A program made the translations under genes and the position numbers. Of a stretch of 7,750 bases of DNA, positions 1 to 6,228 are shown piece after piece. The notes under the pieces are model-generated. The model did not search any database, had not been told where the DNA came from, and was given only the letters and a program-made list of their open reading frames with translations. Origin of the DNA: Prevotellaceae bacterium UBA4361 (GTDB lineage: Bacteria; Bacteroidota; Bacteroidia; Bacteroidales; Bacteroidaceae); NCBI GenBank assembly GCA_002393575.1, contig DGSN01000046.1, forward strand, positions 1 to 7,750, read 5' to 3'. Position 1 is the first letter of the stretch. Every line of letters starts with the position of its first letter.

Positions 1-81
1 CTACGCTATCTCGACGAGGCAGAGGCACTCAACCTGAACCATCAAGGCATTCAGGCTTTCCGCACACTGATTCAACAATAA
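1..81 (+). CDS. 3' end of an unidentified upstream gene
   Basis: The first 78 bases read openly in frame 1 and stop at TAA (79-81), giving 26 C-terminal residues that begin LRYLDEAEALNLNHQG and end in TLIQQ. The stretch is leucine-, alanine- and glutamine-rich with no proline or glycine clusters, so it probably forms a helix, perhaps the last helix of a repeat or enzyme domain. Frame 2 is closed by a stop; frame 3 is open but gives a less protein-like, Arg/Pro/Thr-rich sequence. The family cannot be recognised from so little. It lies on the same strand as the GH35 gene, 156 bases upstream, with an inverted repeat between them, so it may end its own transcript there. Confidence 0.62.
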   Translation, partial: LRYLDEAEALNLNHQGIQAFRTLIQQ

Positions 82-90
82 CGTATTTAT

Positions 91-147
91 TCAAAGGTTT
101 TAAGGCTGAAAAGGTTTTTCATACGCTTTTTTCCTTAAAACCTTTGA
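91..147 (+). terminator. 15-bp inverted repeat after the upstream gene, possible terminator
   Basis: TCAAAGGTTTTAAGG (91-105) is the exact reverse complement of 133-147, with a 27-nt loop. Inside the loop a second hairpin can form, TGAAAA (107-112) with TTTTCA (116-121). The structure begins nine bases after the stop codon at 79-81 and is followed by a T-rich run (151-164), so it could end the upstream transcript. The stem is AT-rich and the loop long, so this is weaker than the terminator at 5610-5653. It could instead be a protein-binding palindrome or repeat remnant upstream of the GH35 gene. Confidence 0.5.
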
Positions 148-174
148 CCATTTAATTATTTTTTCCGTTCTTTG
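143..174 (+). promoter_or_regulatory. possible Bacteroidota-type promoter for the GH35 gene
   Basis: TTTG at 143-146 is followed, after exactly 20 bases, by GTTCTTTG at 167-174. The known Bacteroidota vegetative promoter is TTTG, 19-21 bases, then TAnnTTTG. The spacing and both TTTG boxes fit, but the TA of the -7 box is replaced by GT. Transcription would begin near 180 and leave a leader of about 57 bases. The -33 box lies inside the right arm of the 91-147 inverted repeat, so hairpin formation or protein binding there could affect initiation. This is an inference from spacing alone. Confidence 0.35.
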
Positions 175-237
175 TAAAACAATCCTTCCTTAACATTTCT
201 ACGGAATCCTTTTCATCCTTTAAATCCCTCATCATCT

Positions 238-2397
238 ATGAGACTGATTCAAACCATCATCCTAACTATATCATTCCTGCTCATTTCCTTGACCGCATCG
301 GCACAGTATCCGTTCGGCAGTAAAGTGACATGGGACAAGCATTCCCTCTCCATCGACGGCAAGCGGGTTTGCCCCGTGATGGGAGAAGTACACTATTCCC
401 GCATTCCCGAAGCAGAGTGGGAAGCGGAAGTGAAGAAAATGAAAGAAGGCGGCGTGACCATCATTGCCACTTACGTGTTCTGGAACCACATCGAGGAGCA
501 GGAAGGCGTGTTCGACTGGAGCGGACAGCGCAACCTGCGTCGATTCATCGAAATATGCAAGGCTGAAGGAATGCCCGTGGTACTCCGCGTGGGTCCTTTC
601 TGCCACGGCGAAGTGCGCTTGGGCGGCATCCCCGACTGGTTGTTCACGAAGAAGTCGGCTGACGGCAAGCCCCTGCGTATGCGTTCCGAAGACCCTGTTT
701 TCCTGAGAGAGGTTGAATCGCTCTATCGCCAAATCTTCACGCAGATTCAAGGTTTGCAATGGAAAGATGGCGGTCCCATCATGGCTTGCCAGTTCGATAA
801 TGAATATCGAGGCAGGGGCAGTTATCTGATGGCGCTCAAGCGCATGGCTCTCGCCATCGGCTTTGACTTGCCGTTCTACACGCGCACGGGTTGGCCCGAA
901 CTGGCAACACCAGTGCCTTTCGGCGAGATGCTTCCGCTCTATGGCGACTATGCCGATGGCTTCTGGGAGCGCAGCACGGCTGAGACGGCTGGCAGCTATT
1001 GGAAGGCGTTCCACTTCAAAGGGCAGCGCACCACGGATGCCATCGCCTCCGAACAGATTGACTACAGCAAGGAAAGCGGGAAGGGAAGCTACGAGCAGCA
1101 GTACCCTTATTTCACTTGTGAACTGGGTGGCGGCATGATGACGAGCTATCACCGCCGCGTCTATCTCTACCCTGAGGATGCCTACTCGATGGCGCTGGTG
1201 AAGTTGGGCAGCGGAAGCAACTTGCTGGGCTACTACATGTACCACGGCGGGACGAACCCCGTGAGTTGGGCAGAACGCTTGGGAAAATCGGAAACTGAAG
1301 GCAAGTATCTTTGCGAAATGCAGCGCACGGTGGCAACGAACTACAACGACCTGCCTGTGAAGACTTACGATTTCCAGGCTCCGCTCGGTGAGTTCGGTCA
1401 GCGCAACCCTCACTTCTATTCGCTGCGTCCGCTCCACCTCTTCATGCACGATTTCGGCGAGCTCCTCGCTCCGATGACATCTGTTTTTCCACAAGCCGAC
1501 AAGGAGCAGAAAAAGGGCGACGACAGTTATTTGCGCTGGAGTTACCGTTATACGCCACAAAAAACAGGAAAGACATCGGCATTTGTGTTCATCAACAACT
1601 ATGAACGCTTGCAGAACCTCACTGCGAAGAAGAATGTGCAGTTCGAAGTTGGCGGAGTAATATTTCCTCAGAAAGCCATCACCATACCCGCCAATGCGAT
1701 GGCTATTTTTCCCGTCAACATCATGATTGACGACGTGTGCATCGACTACGCCACTGCACAACTCGTAGCGCATCGTGATGGCAAAATCTACTTGATGCAA
1801 ATTCCTGGCATTCCCACCGAAATCAGTGTCAACGGCAAGGTGATGAAGAAACTGAAGGCGCAAGAGACTACCAAAGCCATCTACAAGAATATCTATCTCC
1901 TTACCCCCGAACAGGCTGGCAAGCTCTTCTTGCAGGAAGCCAACGCCAATACCAACATCGCTTCACGTTCCACGCTCCACGCTTCACGTTCCAATGCCGT
2001 CTCCTTCACCAAACTGAAAGAAGCGGGTACCCCTCGTACCATCACCATCGGCATGAACAAAGCAGCGGAAGAACCCACGGATGCCGACTTCGAACAGGCT
2101 GCCGTGTATCGCATCGAACTGCCAGAGGAAATGGGACAGGAGTCTCACCATCTCCTCAGCATCGACTATCGTGGCGATGTGGCACGTCTCTATGCCAATG
2201 GTCAACTCATTCAGGACAACTTCTACAACGGTCGCCCGATGCTCTACGGTCTGTGGCGTCTTCCTGCTGGCACGAAACAACTCGAACTGCACATCCTCCC
2301 TTTACAAAAGGACATGCCTGTTTATTTTCCTCGCGAAGCAGACACCACACCTGGCGAAAGTGTCAATCAAATAGAGGTATTACTTAGTAGTCGCTAA
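238..2397 (+). CDS. Secreted GH35 beta-galactosidase-like glycoside hydrolase
   Basis: A 719-residue enzyme predicted to hydrolyse terminal beta-galactosides by the retaining mechanism of family GH35. Residues 1-22 form a signal peptide (Arg2, then a hydrophobic core) with likely cleavage at ASA|Q, pointing to the periplasm or cell surface. The TIM-barrel domain spans about 26-390 and carries GH35 landmarks: GPFCHGE with GGIPDWL (119-135), QFDNEY with Glu189 as predicted acid/base, CELGGG with Glu295 as predicted nucleophile, YHGGTN (335-340) and APLGEFG (381-387). The variant around the nucleophile differs from the classical EFWxGW form, so the substrate could be a galactoside other than lactose. 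Residues 600-719 look like a beta-sandwich domain. A 7-nt repeat tract encodes residues near 574-586, a likely interdomain linker. The ATG lacks a Shine-Dalgarno sequence, normal for this phylum, and is chosen because the signal peptide starts there. The GH2 gene follows after 254 bases. Family assignment is firm; substrate is inferred. Confidence 0.93.
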   Translation: MRLIQTIILTISFLLISLTASAQYPFGSKVTWDKHSLSIDGKRVCPVMGEVHYSRIPEAEWEAEVKKMKEGGVTIIATYVFWNHIEEQEGVFDWSGQRNLRRFIEICKAEGMPVVLRVGPFCHGEVRLGGIPDWLFTKKSADGKPLRMRSEDPVFLREVESLYRQIFTQIQGLQWKDGGPIMACQFDNEYRGRGSYLMALKRMALAIGFDLPFYTRTGWPELATPVPFGEMLPLYGDYADGFWERSTAETAGSYWKAFHFKGQRTTDAIASEQIDYSKESGKGSYEQQYPYFTCELGGGMMTSYHRRVYLYPEDAYSMALVKLGSGSNLLGYYMYHGGTNPVSWAERLGKSETEGKYLCEMQRTVATNYNDLPVKTYDFQAPLGEFGQRNPHFYSLRPLHLFMHDFGELLAPMTSVFPQADKEQKKGDDSYLRWSYRYTPQKTGKTSAFVFINNYERLQNLTAKKNVQFEVGGVIFPQKAITIPANAMAIFPVNIMIDDVCIDYATAQLVAHRDGKIYLMQIPGIPTEISVNGKVMKKLKAQETTKAIYKNIYLLTPEQAGKLFLQEANANTNIASRSTLHASRSNAVSFTKLKEAGTPRTITIGMNKAAEEPTDADFEQAAVYRIELPEEMGQESHHLLSIDYRGDVARLYANGQLIQDNFYNGRPMLYGLWRLPAGTKQLELHILPLQKDMPVYFPREADTTPGESVNQIEVLLSSR
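1959..1993 (+). repeat. Five tandem 7-nt repeats inside the GH35 coding sequence
   Basis: Five consecutive heptamers fit CGYTYCA: CGCTTCA, CGTTCCA, CGCTCCA, CGCTTCA and CGTTCCA. They encode the low-complexity peptide ASRSTLHASRS. The tract is 35 bases, not a multiple of three, so gain or loss of one unit would shift the frame. Read on the - strand the units are of the GTGAAGC/GTGGAAC type, the same family as the tract at 7723-7750. It lies between the central region and the C-terminal beta-rich domain of the enzyme, where extra residues may be tolerated. Confidence 0.85.
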
Positions 2398-2419
2398 AAA
2401 ATAAGCTGCAACGATTTTA

Positions 2420-2562
2420 AACCACGAATTACTCGAATTAAACGAATTTTTTAAGAATTATATAATCAAATTACACGAAAAAAAATGCTGGCATTTTTAA
2501 AATTAGAGAAATTCGATAAAATTAAATACTGACAATTCGTTTAATTCGTGCAATTCGTGGTT
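2420..2562. repeat. 143-bp palindromic intergenic element (MITE-like) with central hairpin
   Basis: The terminal 29 bases (2420-2448, starting AACCACGAATT) are the reverse complement of the last 29 (2534-2562) with two mismatches. Near the exact centre a second perfect inverted repeat, AAAAATGC (2481-2488) and GCATTTTT (2491-2498), forms a tight hairpin. The arms are built from the short word CGAATT repeated with spacing of about 10-12 bases. The element fills most of the gap between the GH35 and GH2 genes. It could be a non-autonomous transposon remnant, a dispersed palindromic repeat, or a bidirectional terminator or mRNA stabiliser. No clear target-site duplication flanks it and there is no transposase in the window. 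Confidence 0.8.
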
Positions 2563-2595
2563 GAGAATAATCCCAAGTTGTTGTTTCATCGTCAC

Positions 2596-2642
2596 TTAAC
2601 TTACCAAGTTTTTAATTTTTAATTTTCACTTATTAACTTACC
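2596..2642 (+). repeat. Short direct repeats in the AT-rich leader of the GH2 gene
   Basis: TTAACTTACC occurs at 2596-2605 and again at 2633-2642, flanking an AT-rich stretch with TTTTTAATTTTT. The second copy ends nine bases before the GH2 start codon. No TAnnTTTG box is visible in 2563-2651, so I cannot place a promoter here. The repeat could be a small duplication or a paired regulator site. Confidence 0.45.
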
Positions 2643-2651
2643 CCAACTCTT

Positions 2652-5585
2652 ATGTTCATCATCCTCGCCAGCCTTCTGCTGGCATCAGTTCTCTCTCTGT
2701 CGGCTTCGGAAACGGAGTCGAAGACGATAACGATAACGAATAGTTCGGAAAGGTCGATTGACCTGGCTGGCGTTTGGAAATTCGCTATGGGCGACGAACC
2801 CAACTACAATGACTATGTGATGCTTCCTGGTTCCATGCTCACGAACGACAAGGGCGAGGACGTGAGTGTCAACACTCAGTGGACGAGTTCGCTCTACGAC
2901 TCCAGCTACTTCTTCAACCCCTACATGGAAAAGTACCGTCGGGAAGGCGAGATGAAATTCCCGTTCTTCCTCACGCCTTCCAAGCACTATGTTGGCAATG
3001 CCTGGTACAGCAGGCAGTTCTACGTGCCAGCCAACATGAAGGGGCAGAGGCTCACGCTTTTCCTGGAGCGTCCACACATCGAAACCACTGTGTTCATCAA
3101 CGGAAAGGAAGTAGGACACCAGATGTCGCTATCTACGCCTCACGTCTATGATGTGACTTCGTTCATCAACGCTGGCGAGAGCAACAACATAGCCATCAAG
3201 GTGTATAACGGCATCGAGAACGTGTGCGTGGGACAGGATTCGCACAGTGTGACCGACCAGACGCAGGGCAACTGGAACGGCATCACGGGACGCATGGAAC
3301 TGCAAGCACAACCGAAGGAAGTCTTCATCAAGCACGTGAAGGTGATTCCCGACGTGAAGAACATGAAGGCAAAAGTGGAAGTGCAGATAGGCGGAACGGA
3401 CAAGAACTTCGACTCTTGGATTGGGCCTCAAATCATTACCGCTGAAGCCACTCCGCTCAATGCGGAAAGCCGATACATTTTCAGGACATCGAATGTGATA
3501 GAGAAGGAGACCGTTTTCCTCACGCTCGACATGCGAAGGGAAATGTTCACTTGGGACGAGTTCTCGCCCGTGGTCTATGGTCTCACCGTGATGGTGGGGG
3601 ACGATGTGTATGAAACGCAGTTTGGCATGAGAGAGATTGCCATCAAGGGACGACAGTTCTACTTGAACGGAGCCCCCATCTGGTTCCGCGGAACGGTGGA
3701 AAACTGCTGCTTTCCCGAAACGGGCTATCCTCCAACCGACGAGGACGAATGGATGAGAATCTTCCGCAAATGTCGAGAATATGGCATCAACCACGTGCGT
3801 TTCCACAGCTATTGTCCTCCCGAAGCAGCTTTCAATGCTGCCGACCTCTGCGGCATCTACCTTCAGCCCGAAGGTCCGTCCTGGCCGAACCACGGTGTGC
3901 GTCTGCGTCGTGGCATGGCAATCGACCAATACCTGATGGAGGAGAGCAAGCGCATCATCGACACTTACGGCAACCACCCTTCGTTCGTCATGATGGCTGC
4001 GGGCAACGAGCCTGCTGGCGACTGGGTAAGCTACTGCAACGACTGGGTGAAGGCGATGAAGGAGTACGACCCAAGGCGCGTGTATTGCGGTGCCTCCGTG
4101 GGTGGAGGATGGGCATGGGACGGCGGTTCGGAATACCACGTGAAAGGTGGCGCACGAGGACTCGACTGGGAACGCCATGCGCCTCAGTCGGTCGATAACT
4201 ACTATGAGCAGATTCTCCTGCCACGCAATTTCAAACCGACCGACACCCAGCAACAGAACACCCAGCCCGTCATTGCTCACGAACAGGGGCAGTGGTGTGC
4301 CTTTCCCGACTTCAAGGAGATTCCCCAATACAGCGGTGCATACAAGGCACGCAACTTCGAGATTTTCCGCGACCTGCTTGCCGACAATGGCATGGCAAGC
4401 AGGGCAGAGCAGTTCCTCATGGCAAGCGGAAAACTCCAAACCCTCTGCTACAAATACGAAATCGAGCGAAACCTCCGCACGAAGGACTATGCGGGATTCC
4501 AACTCTTAGGCTTGAACGACTACAGCGGACAAGGCACGGCACTCGTCGGTCCTCTCAACGTGTTCTGGCGCGAGAAGGGCTATGTGGATGGAAAGCAGTG
4601 GCGCGAATTCTGCAACCCTGTGGTTCTGCTTGCCAGTTTTCCGAAGTTCGTCTTCACGAACGACGAAACGCCGAAGATTCCCATTGGCATCTACAACGCT
4701 TTCAAGAATGATTTCAGACCCGTGAGGATGGAATACACCATCATCTCTGCCGACAGTTTCATCTTGGCAGAGGGCAAATTCGAACCCAAGCCCGTTCCTC
4801 TTGGCAAGAACGAATACGTGGGTAGCATACGCTGCGACTTCAGTCAGGTCAAGCGTCCAACCAAACTCACGCTCTACACCAACATCGACGGCATCGTGAC
4901 CAACCACTGGGACTTCTGGGTATATCCGAAGGAACTGCCAGAAGCCTTCTCTTCCCTCTCTGGGGAGTCGGAGGGGCCTGCCATCTTCATCACCGACACA
5001 CTCAATAAGAAGGCTATCAACGTGCTGAAGCGAGGCGGCAACGTACTGATAACGGCAGCAGGAAAGGTGAGATATGGACAAGATGTGAAACAGAGCTATC
5101 TGCCTGTGTTCTGGAACACATCGTGGTTCAAGATGCGTCCGCCTCACACCACAGGTGCATACATCGACGCGCAGCATCCACTCTTCAAGGAATTTCCGAC
5201 CGACGAGTGGTCGAACCTCAACTGGTGGGAACTGTTGAACAAGGCTCAAGTGATGAACCTCTCCGAAATGCCAAAGGACTATCAATCGCCCATCCAGCCG
5301 ATTGACACATGGCATGTGAGCCGAAAGCTCGGTATGCTCATCGAAGCAAAGGTGCTGAAAGGCAAACTCCTCATGACAACGATGGACATCACCCACGAAC
5401 TCGACCAACGAGTAGTGGCACGACAGATGCGGCACGCCATTCTCTCCTACATGAATTCGGATGCCTTCACCCCTACCCTCACGCTCACGCCTCAACTCAT
5501 CTCCGACCTCTTCGAAAAGGAAGCCCCAGCCGTGAACATGTTCACCAAAGACTCTCCCGATGAACTGAAGCCAAAACTCAAATAG
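2652..5585 (+). CDS. Secreted GH2-family glycoside hydrolase with extra C-terminal domain
   Basis: A 977-residue retaining glycosidase of family GH2 (the family of beta-galactosidases, beta-glucuronidases, beta-mannosidases and uronidases). Visible domains: hydrophobic export signal 1-19; jelly-roll sugar-binding domain about 33-220 ending in GNWNGITGRMEL; Ig-like domain about 222-330; TIM barrel about 337-660, with NHVRFH (380-385), predicted acid/base Glu453 in GNEP and predicted nucleophile Glu544 in AHEQGQW; a beta domain about 675-758; and an alpha/beta region about 770-940 (PAIFITDT, KRGGNVLIT) resembling a glutamine-amidotransferase-like fold without an evident catalytic Cys. The signal peptide is odd in lacking any Lys or Arg before the core; an in-frame TAA at 2634-2636 and no alternative start codon after it rule out a longer N-terminus. 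The ATG has no Shine-Dalgarno sequence. It follows the GH35 gene on the same strand and ends in a strong terminator, so the two may act on the same glycan. Substrate cannot be read from the sequence. Confidence 0.92.
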   Translation: MFIILASLLLASVLSLSASETESKTITITNSSERSIDLAGVWKFAMGDEPNYNDYVMLPGSMLTNDKGEDVSVNTQWTSSLYDSSYFFNPYMEKYRREGEMKFPFFLTPSKHYVGNAWYSRQFYVPANMKGQRLTLFLERPHIETTVFINGKEVGHQMSLSTPHVYDVTSFINAGESNNIAIKVYNGIENVCVGQDSHSVTDQTQGNWNGITGRMELQAQPKEVFIKHVKVIPDVKNMKAKVEVQIGGTDKNFDSWIGPQIITAEATPLNAESRYIFRTSNVIEKETVFLTLDMRREMFTWDEFSPVVYGLTVMVGDDVYETQFGMREIAIKGRQFYLNGAPIWFRGTVENCCFPETGYPPTDEDEWMRIFRKCREYGINHVRFHSYCPPEAAFNAADLCGIYLQPEGPSWPNHGVRLRRGMAIDQYLMEESKRIIDTYGNHPSFVMMAAGNEPAGDWVSYCNDWVKAMKEYDPRRVYCGASVGGGWAWDGGSEYHVKGGARGLDWERHAPQSVDNYYEQILLPRNFKPTDTQQQNTQPVIAHEQGQWCAFPDFKEIPQYSGAYKARNFEIFRDLLADNGMASRAEQFLMASGKLQTLCYKYEIERNLRTKDYAGFQLLGLNDYSGQGTALVGPLNVFWREKGYVDGKQWREFCNPVVLLASFPKFVFTNDETPKIPIGIYNAFKNDFRPVRMEYTIISADSFILAEGKFEPKPVPLGKNEYVGSIRCDFSQVKRPTKLTLYTNIDGIVTNHWDFWVYPKELPEAFSSLSGESEGPAIFITDTLNKKAINVLKRGGNVLITAAGKVRYGQDVKQSYLPVFWNTSWFKMRPPHTTGAYIDAQHPLFKEFPTDEWSNLNWWELLNKAQVMNLSEMPKDYQSPIQPIDTWHVSRKLGMLIEAKVLKGKLLMTTMDITHELDQRVVARQMRHAILSYMNSDAFTPTLTLTPQLISDLFEKEAPAVNMFTKDSPDELKPKLK

Positions 5586-5609
5586 GAGTAGCTATCCATA
5601 GCCAACGCA

Positions 5610-5653
5610 CAAGAGCCGAACAGTCCCAACGACTGTTCGGCTCTTGTCTTTTT
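5610..5653 (+). terminator. Strong intrinsic terminator after the GH2 gene
   Basis: A perfect 16-bp stem, CAAGAGCCGAACAGTC (5610-5625) with its reverse complement at 5631-5646, closes a five-base loop (CCAAC) and is followed by TCTTTTT. It begins 24 bases after the GH2 stop codon. It should end the glycosidase transcript and separate it from the polymerase gene. The stem is symmetric, but the T-run is only on the + side. Confidence 0.93.
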
Positions 5654-5666
5654 AGTTCGCTAAAAG

Positions 5667-5847
5667 TGCCGAAGGCATGAAAGAACACAGGCAGGCGGTG
5701 AAGTGCCAAGCACGGAACCCCGAAGCGGGTGACGGATATGTATATCAGATGTTCCGTCGTACCTTCAGCACTCGGTTAGTTTGAGACACATAGCAGGGGT
5801 TCCGCTTCGCTTCACCGCCTGCCTGTATTCTGTCGTCCTTTCAGGAC
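5667..5847. repeat. Branched inverted-repeat element (dispersed repeat or structured RNA)
   Basis: The 17 bases at 5687-5703 (ACAGGCAGGCGGTGAAG) pair perfectly with 5810-5826, and the pairing extends outward to 5682/5831 with one mismatch. After small unpaired insertions, one itself a mini-hairpin (TGC caa GCA, 5704-5712), a second stem forms, CGGAACCCC (5713-5721) with GGGGTTCCG (5796-5804). The 74-base loop holds another hairpin, GACGGA (5731-5736) with TCCGTC (5753-5758). Two small hairpins flank the whole, TGCC gaa GGCA (5667-5677) and GTCCT ttc AGGAC (5835-5847). The nested plan suggests a mobile palindromic repeat of the REP/MITE kind or a folded RNA. No promoter box or transposase is visible, so its nature is open. 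Confidence 0.75.
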
Positions 5848-5936
5848 TTGTCAAACTCAAGATGACGCTCAGCTTTGATGCTACTAAATCATTTCTTTGC
5901 TTCTACTGAAGTTTTAATTCAGCGCAAGCAAAATGG

Positions 5937-6024
5937 CGAGCCCTCAACGTTTTTCAAGCGAGCCCTCGTTTGAACCACGACGAGCCCTCGCTTGAACGAT
6001 AACGAGCCCTCGGCAACTAGTTGA
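5937..6024. repeat. Four tandem 22-bp repeats with a CGAGCCCTCG core
   Basis: CGAGCCCTC starts at 5937, 5959, 5981 and 6003, exactly 22 bases apart. In copies 2-4 the core is the palindrome CGAG-CC-CTCG; copy 1 has CTCA. The 12 bases between cores are variable but keep TTGAA-type words: the core at 5959 is flanked by TTCAA (5953-5957) and TTGAA (5970-5974), making a larger palindrome. Two helical turns per unit would place all cores on one face of the DNA, as in binding-site arrays. The array lies about 135-220 bases upstream of the polymerase promoter box. The repeats are too short and even to be a CRISPR array. Confidence 0.88.
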
Positions 6025-6112
6025 ATCCAAAAGAAAGCTTCAGGAAATCACCACGTGCGCTACAATCAATCACCATTCGGGCTTCTGAGAATCCCCCTAT
6101 CATCGAAAGGAT
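6025..6112. repeat. Possible degenerate continuation of the 22-bp periodicity
   Basis: On the same 22-base grid, positions 6025, 6047, 6069 and 6091 begin ATCC, ATCA, ATCA and ATCC. Positions 13-17 of the first three units are GCTTC, GCTAC and GCTTC. AATCACCA itself recurs at 6046-6053 and 6068-6075. The core differs from the CGAGCCCTC units, so this is either a second, worn repeat type or chance periodicity noticed after the fact. Confidence 0.35.
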
Positions 6113-6158
6113 TAGAAATTTAATCGAAAGAAAATCACGAAATGTCGGAAGAAATCCA

Positions 6159-6166
6159 TATCTTTG
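6159..6166 (+). promoter_or_regulatory. -7 promoter box of the Y-family polymerase gene
   Basis: TATCTTTG matches the Bacteroidota -7 consensus TAnnTTTG at every fixed base. Transcription would start near 6172, giving a leader of about 57 bases. No clear TTTG is found 19-21 bases upstream, so the -33 box is weak or a regulator helps. ATCGAAAG occurs twice just upstream (6102-6109 and 6123-6130), 21 bases apart, and could be an operator pair. Confidence 0.65.
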
Positions 6167-6169
6167 CGA

Positions 6170-6225
6170 TGGTTCTGGTTTTTAAGGTCTGGGGTCTAAG
6201 GTTGAAACCTGAAACATAAAACTCA
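6170..6225 (+). repeat. Leader made of degenerate 7-nt units
   Basis: From 6170 to 6225 the sequence falls into eight 7-base steps. The clearest are AAGGTCT, GGGGTCT and AAGGTTG (6184-6204), then AAACCTG, AAACATA and AAACTCA (6205-6225), each starting AAAC. AGGT (6199-6202) can pair with ACCT (6207-6210) in a small hairpin. The tract covers almost the whole predicted 5' leader of the polymerase gene, so unit number could alter its translation. Confidence 0.6.
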
Positions 6226-6228
6226 ATC

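Larger units (their letters stand above)
5586..6228. other. 643-bp repeat-rich intergenic region without a convincing gene
   Basis: Only very short open frames occur, such as 35 codons at 5677-5784 and 20 codons at 5933-5995, and both are made of inverted or tandem repeat sequence. The region holds, in order, the GH2 terminator, a branched inverted-repeat element with flanking mini-hairpins, a plain stretch (about 5850-5935) with one weak hairpin (5906-5922), a 22-bp tandem array with a decayed continuation, and the promoter and leader of the polymerase gene. Confidence 0.8.

Noticed and set aside
271..1863. A 530-codon open frame on the - strand opposite the GH35 gene
   Set aside because: It mirrors a strongly supported gene, is rich in His, Val and Arg as antisense frames of such genes are, and shows no recognisable domain.
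2420..2562. Complete insertion sequence
   Set aside because: The element is only 143 bases, encodes no transposase and shows no clear target-site duplication.
3129..5495. Two long - strand open frames (457 and 329 codons) opposite the GH2 gene
   Set aside because: Both are antisense to conserved catalytic domains, with composition typical of codon-bias shadows and no motif.
5677..5784. A 35-codon + strand open frame starting MKEHRQAVK
   Set aside because: It is built from the left arm and loop of the inverted-repeat element, so the open frame is probably incidental.
5937..6024. CRISPR array
   Set aside because: The conserved part is only about 9-10 bases and the variable part 12-13, far shorter than CRISPR repeats and spacers, and no cas gene is present.
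6142..6219. A 25-codon open frame starting MSEEIHIF, sharing ATGTCGGAA with the polymerase start at 6229
   Set aside because: Its start lies upstream of the predicted -7 box, so it would not be on the main transcript, and its second half is 7-nt repeat sequence. The shared nine bases could be a small duplication.
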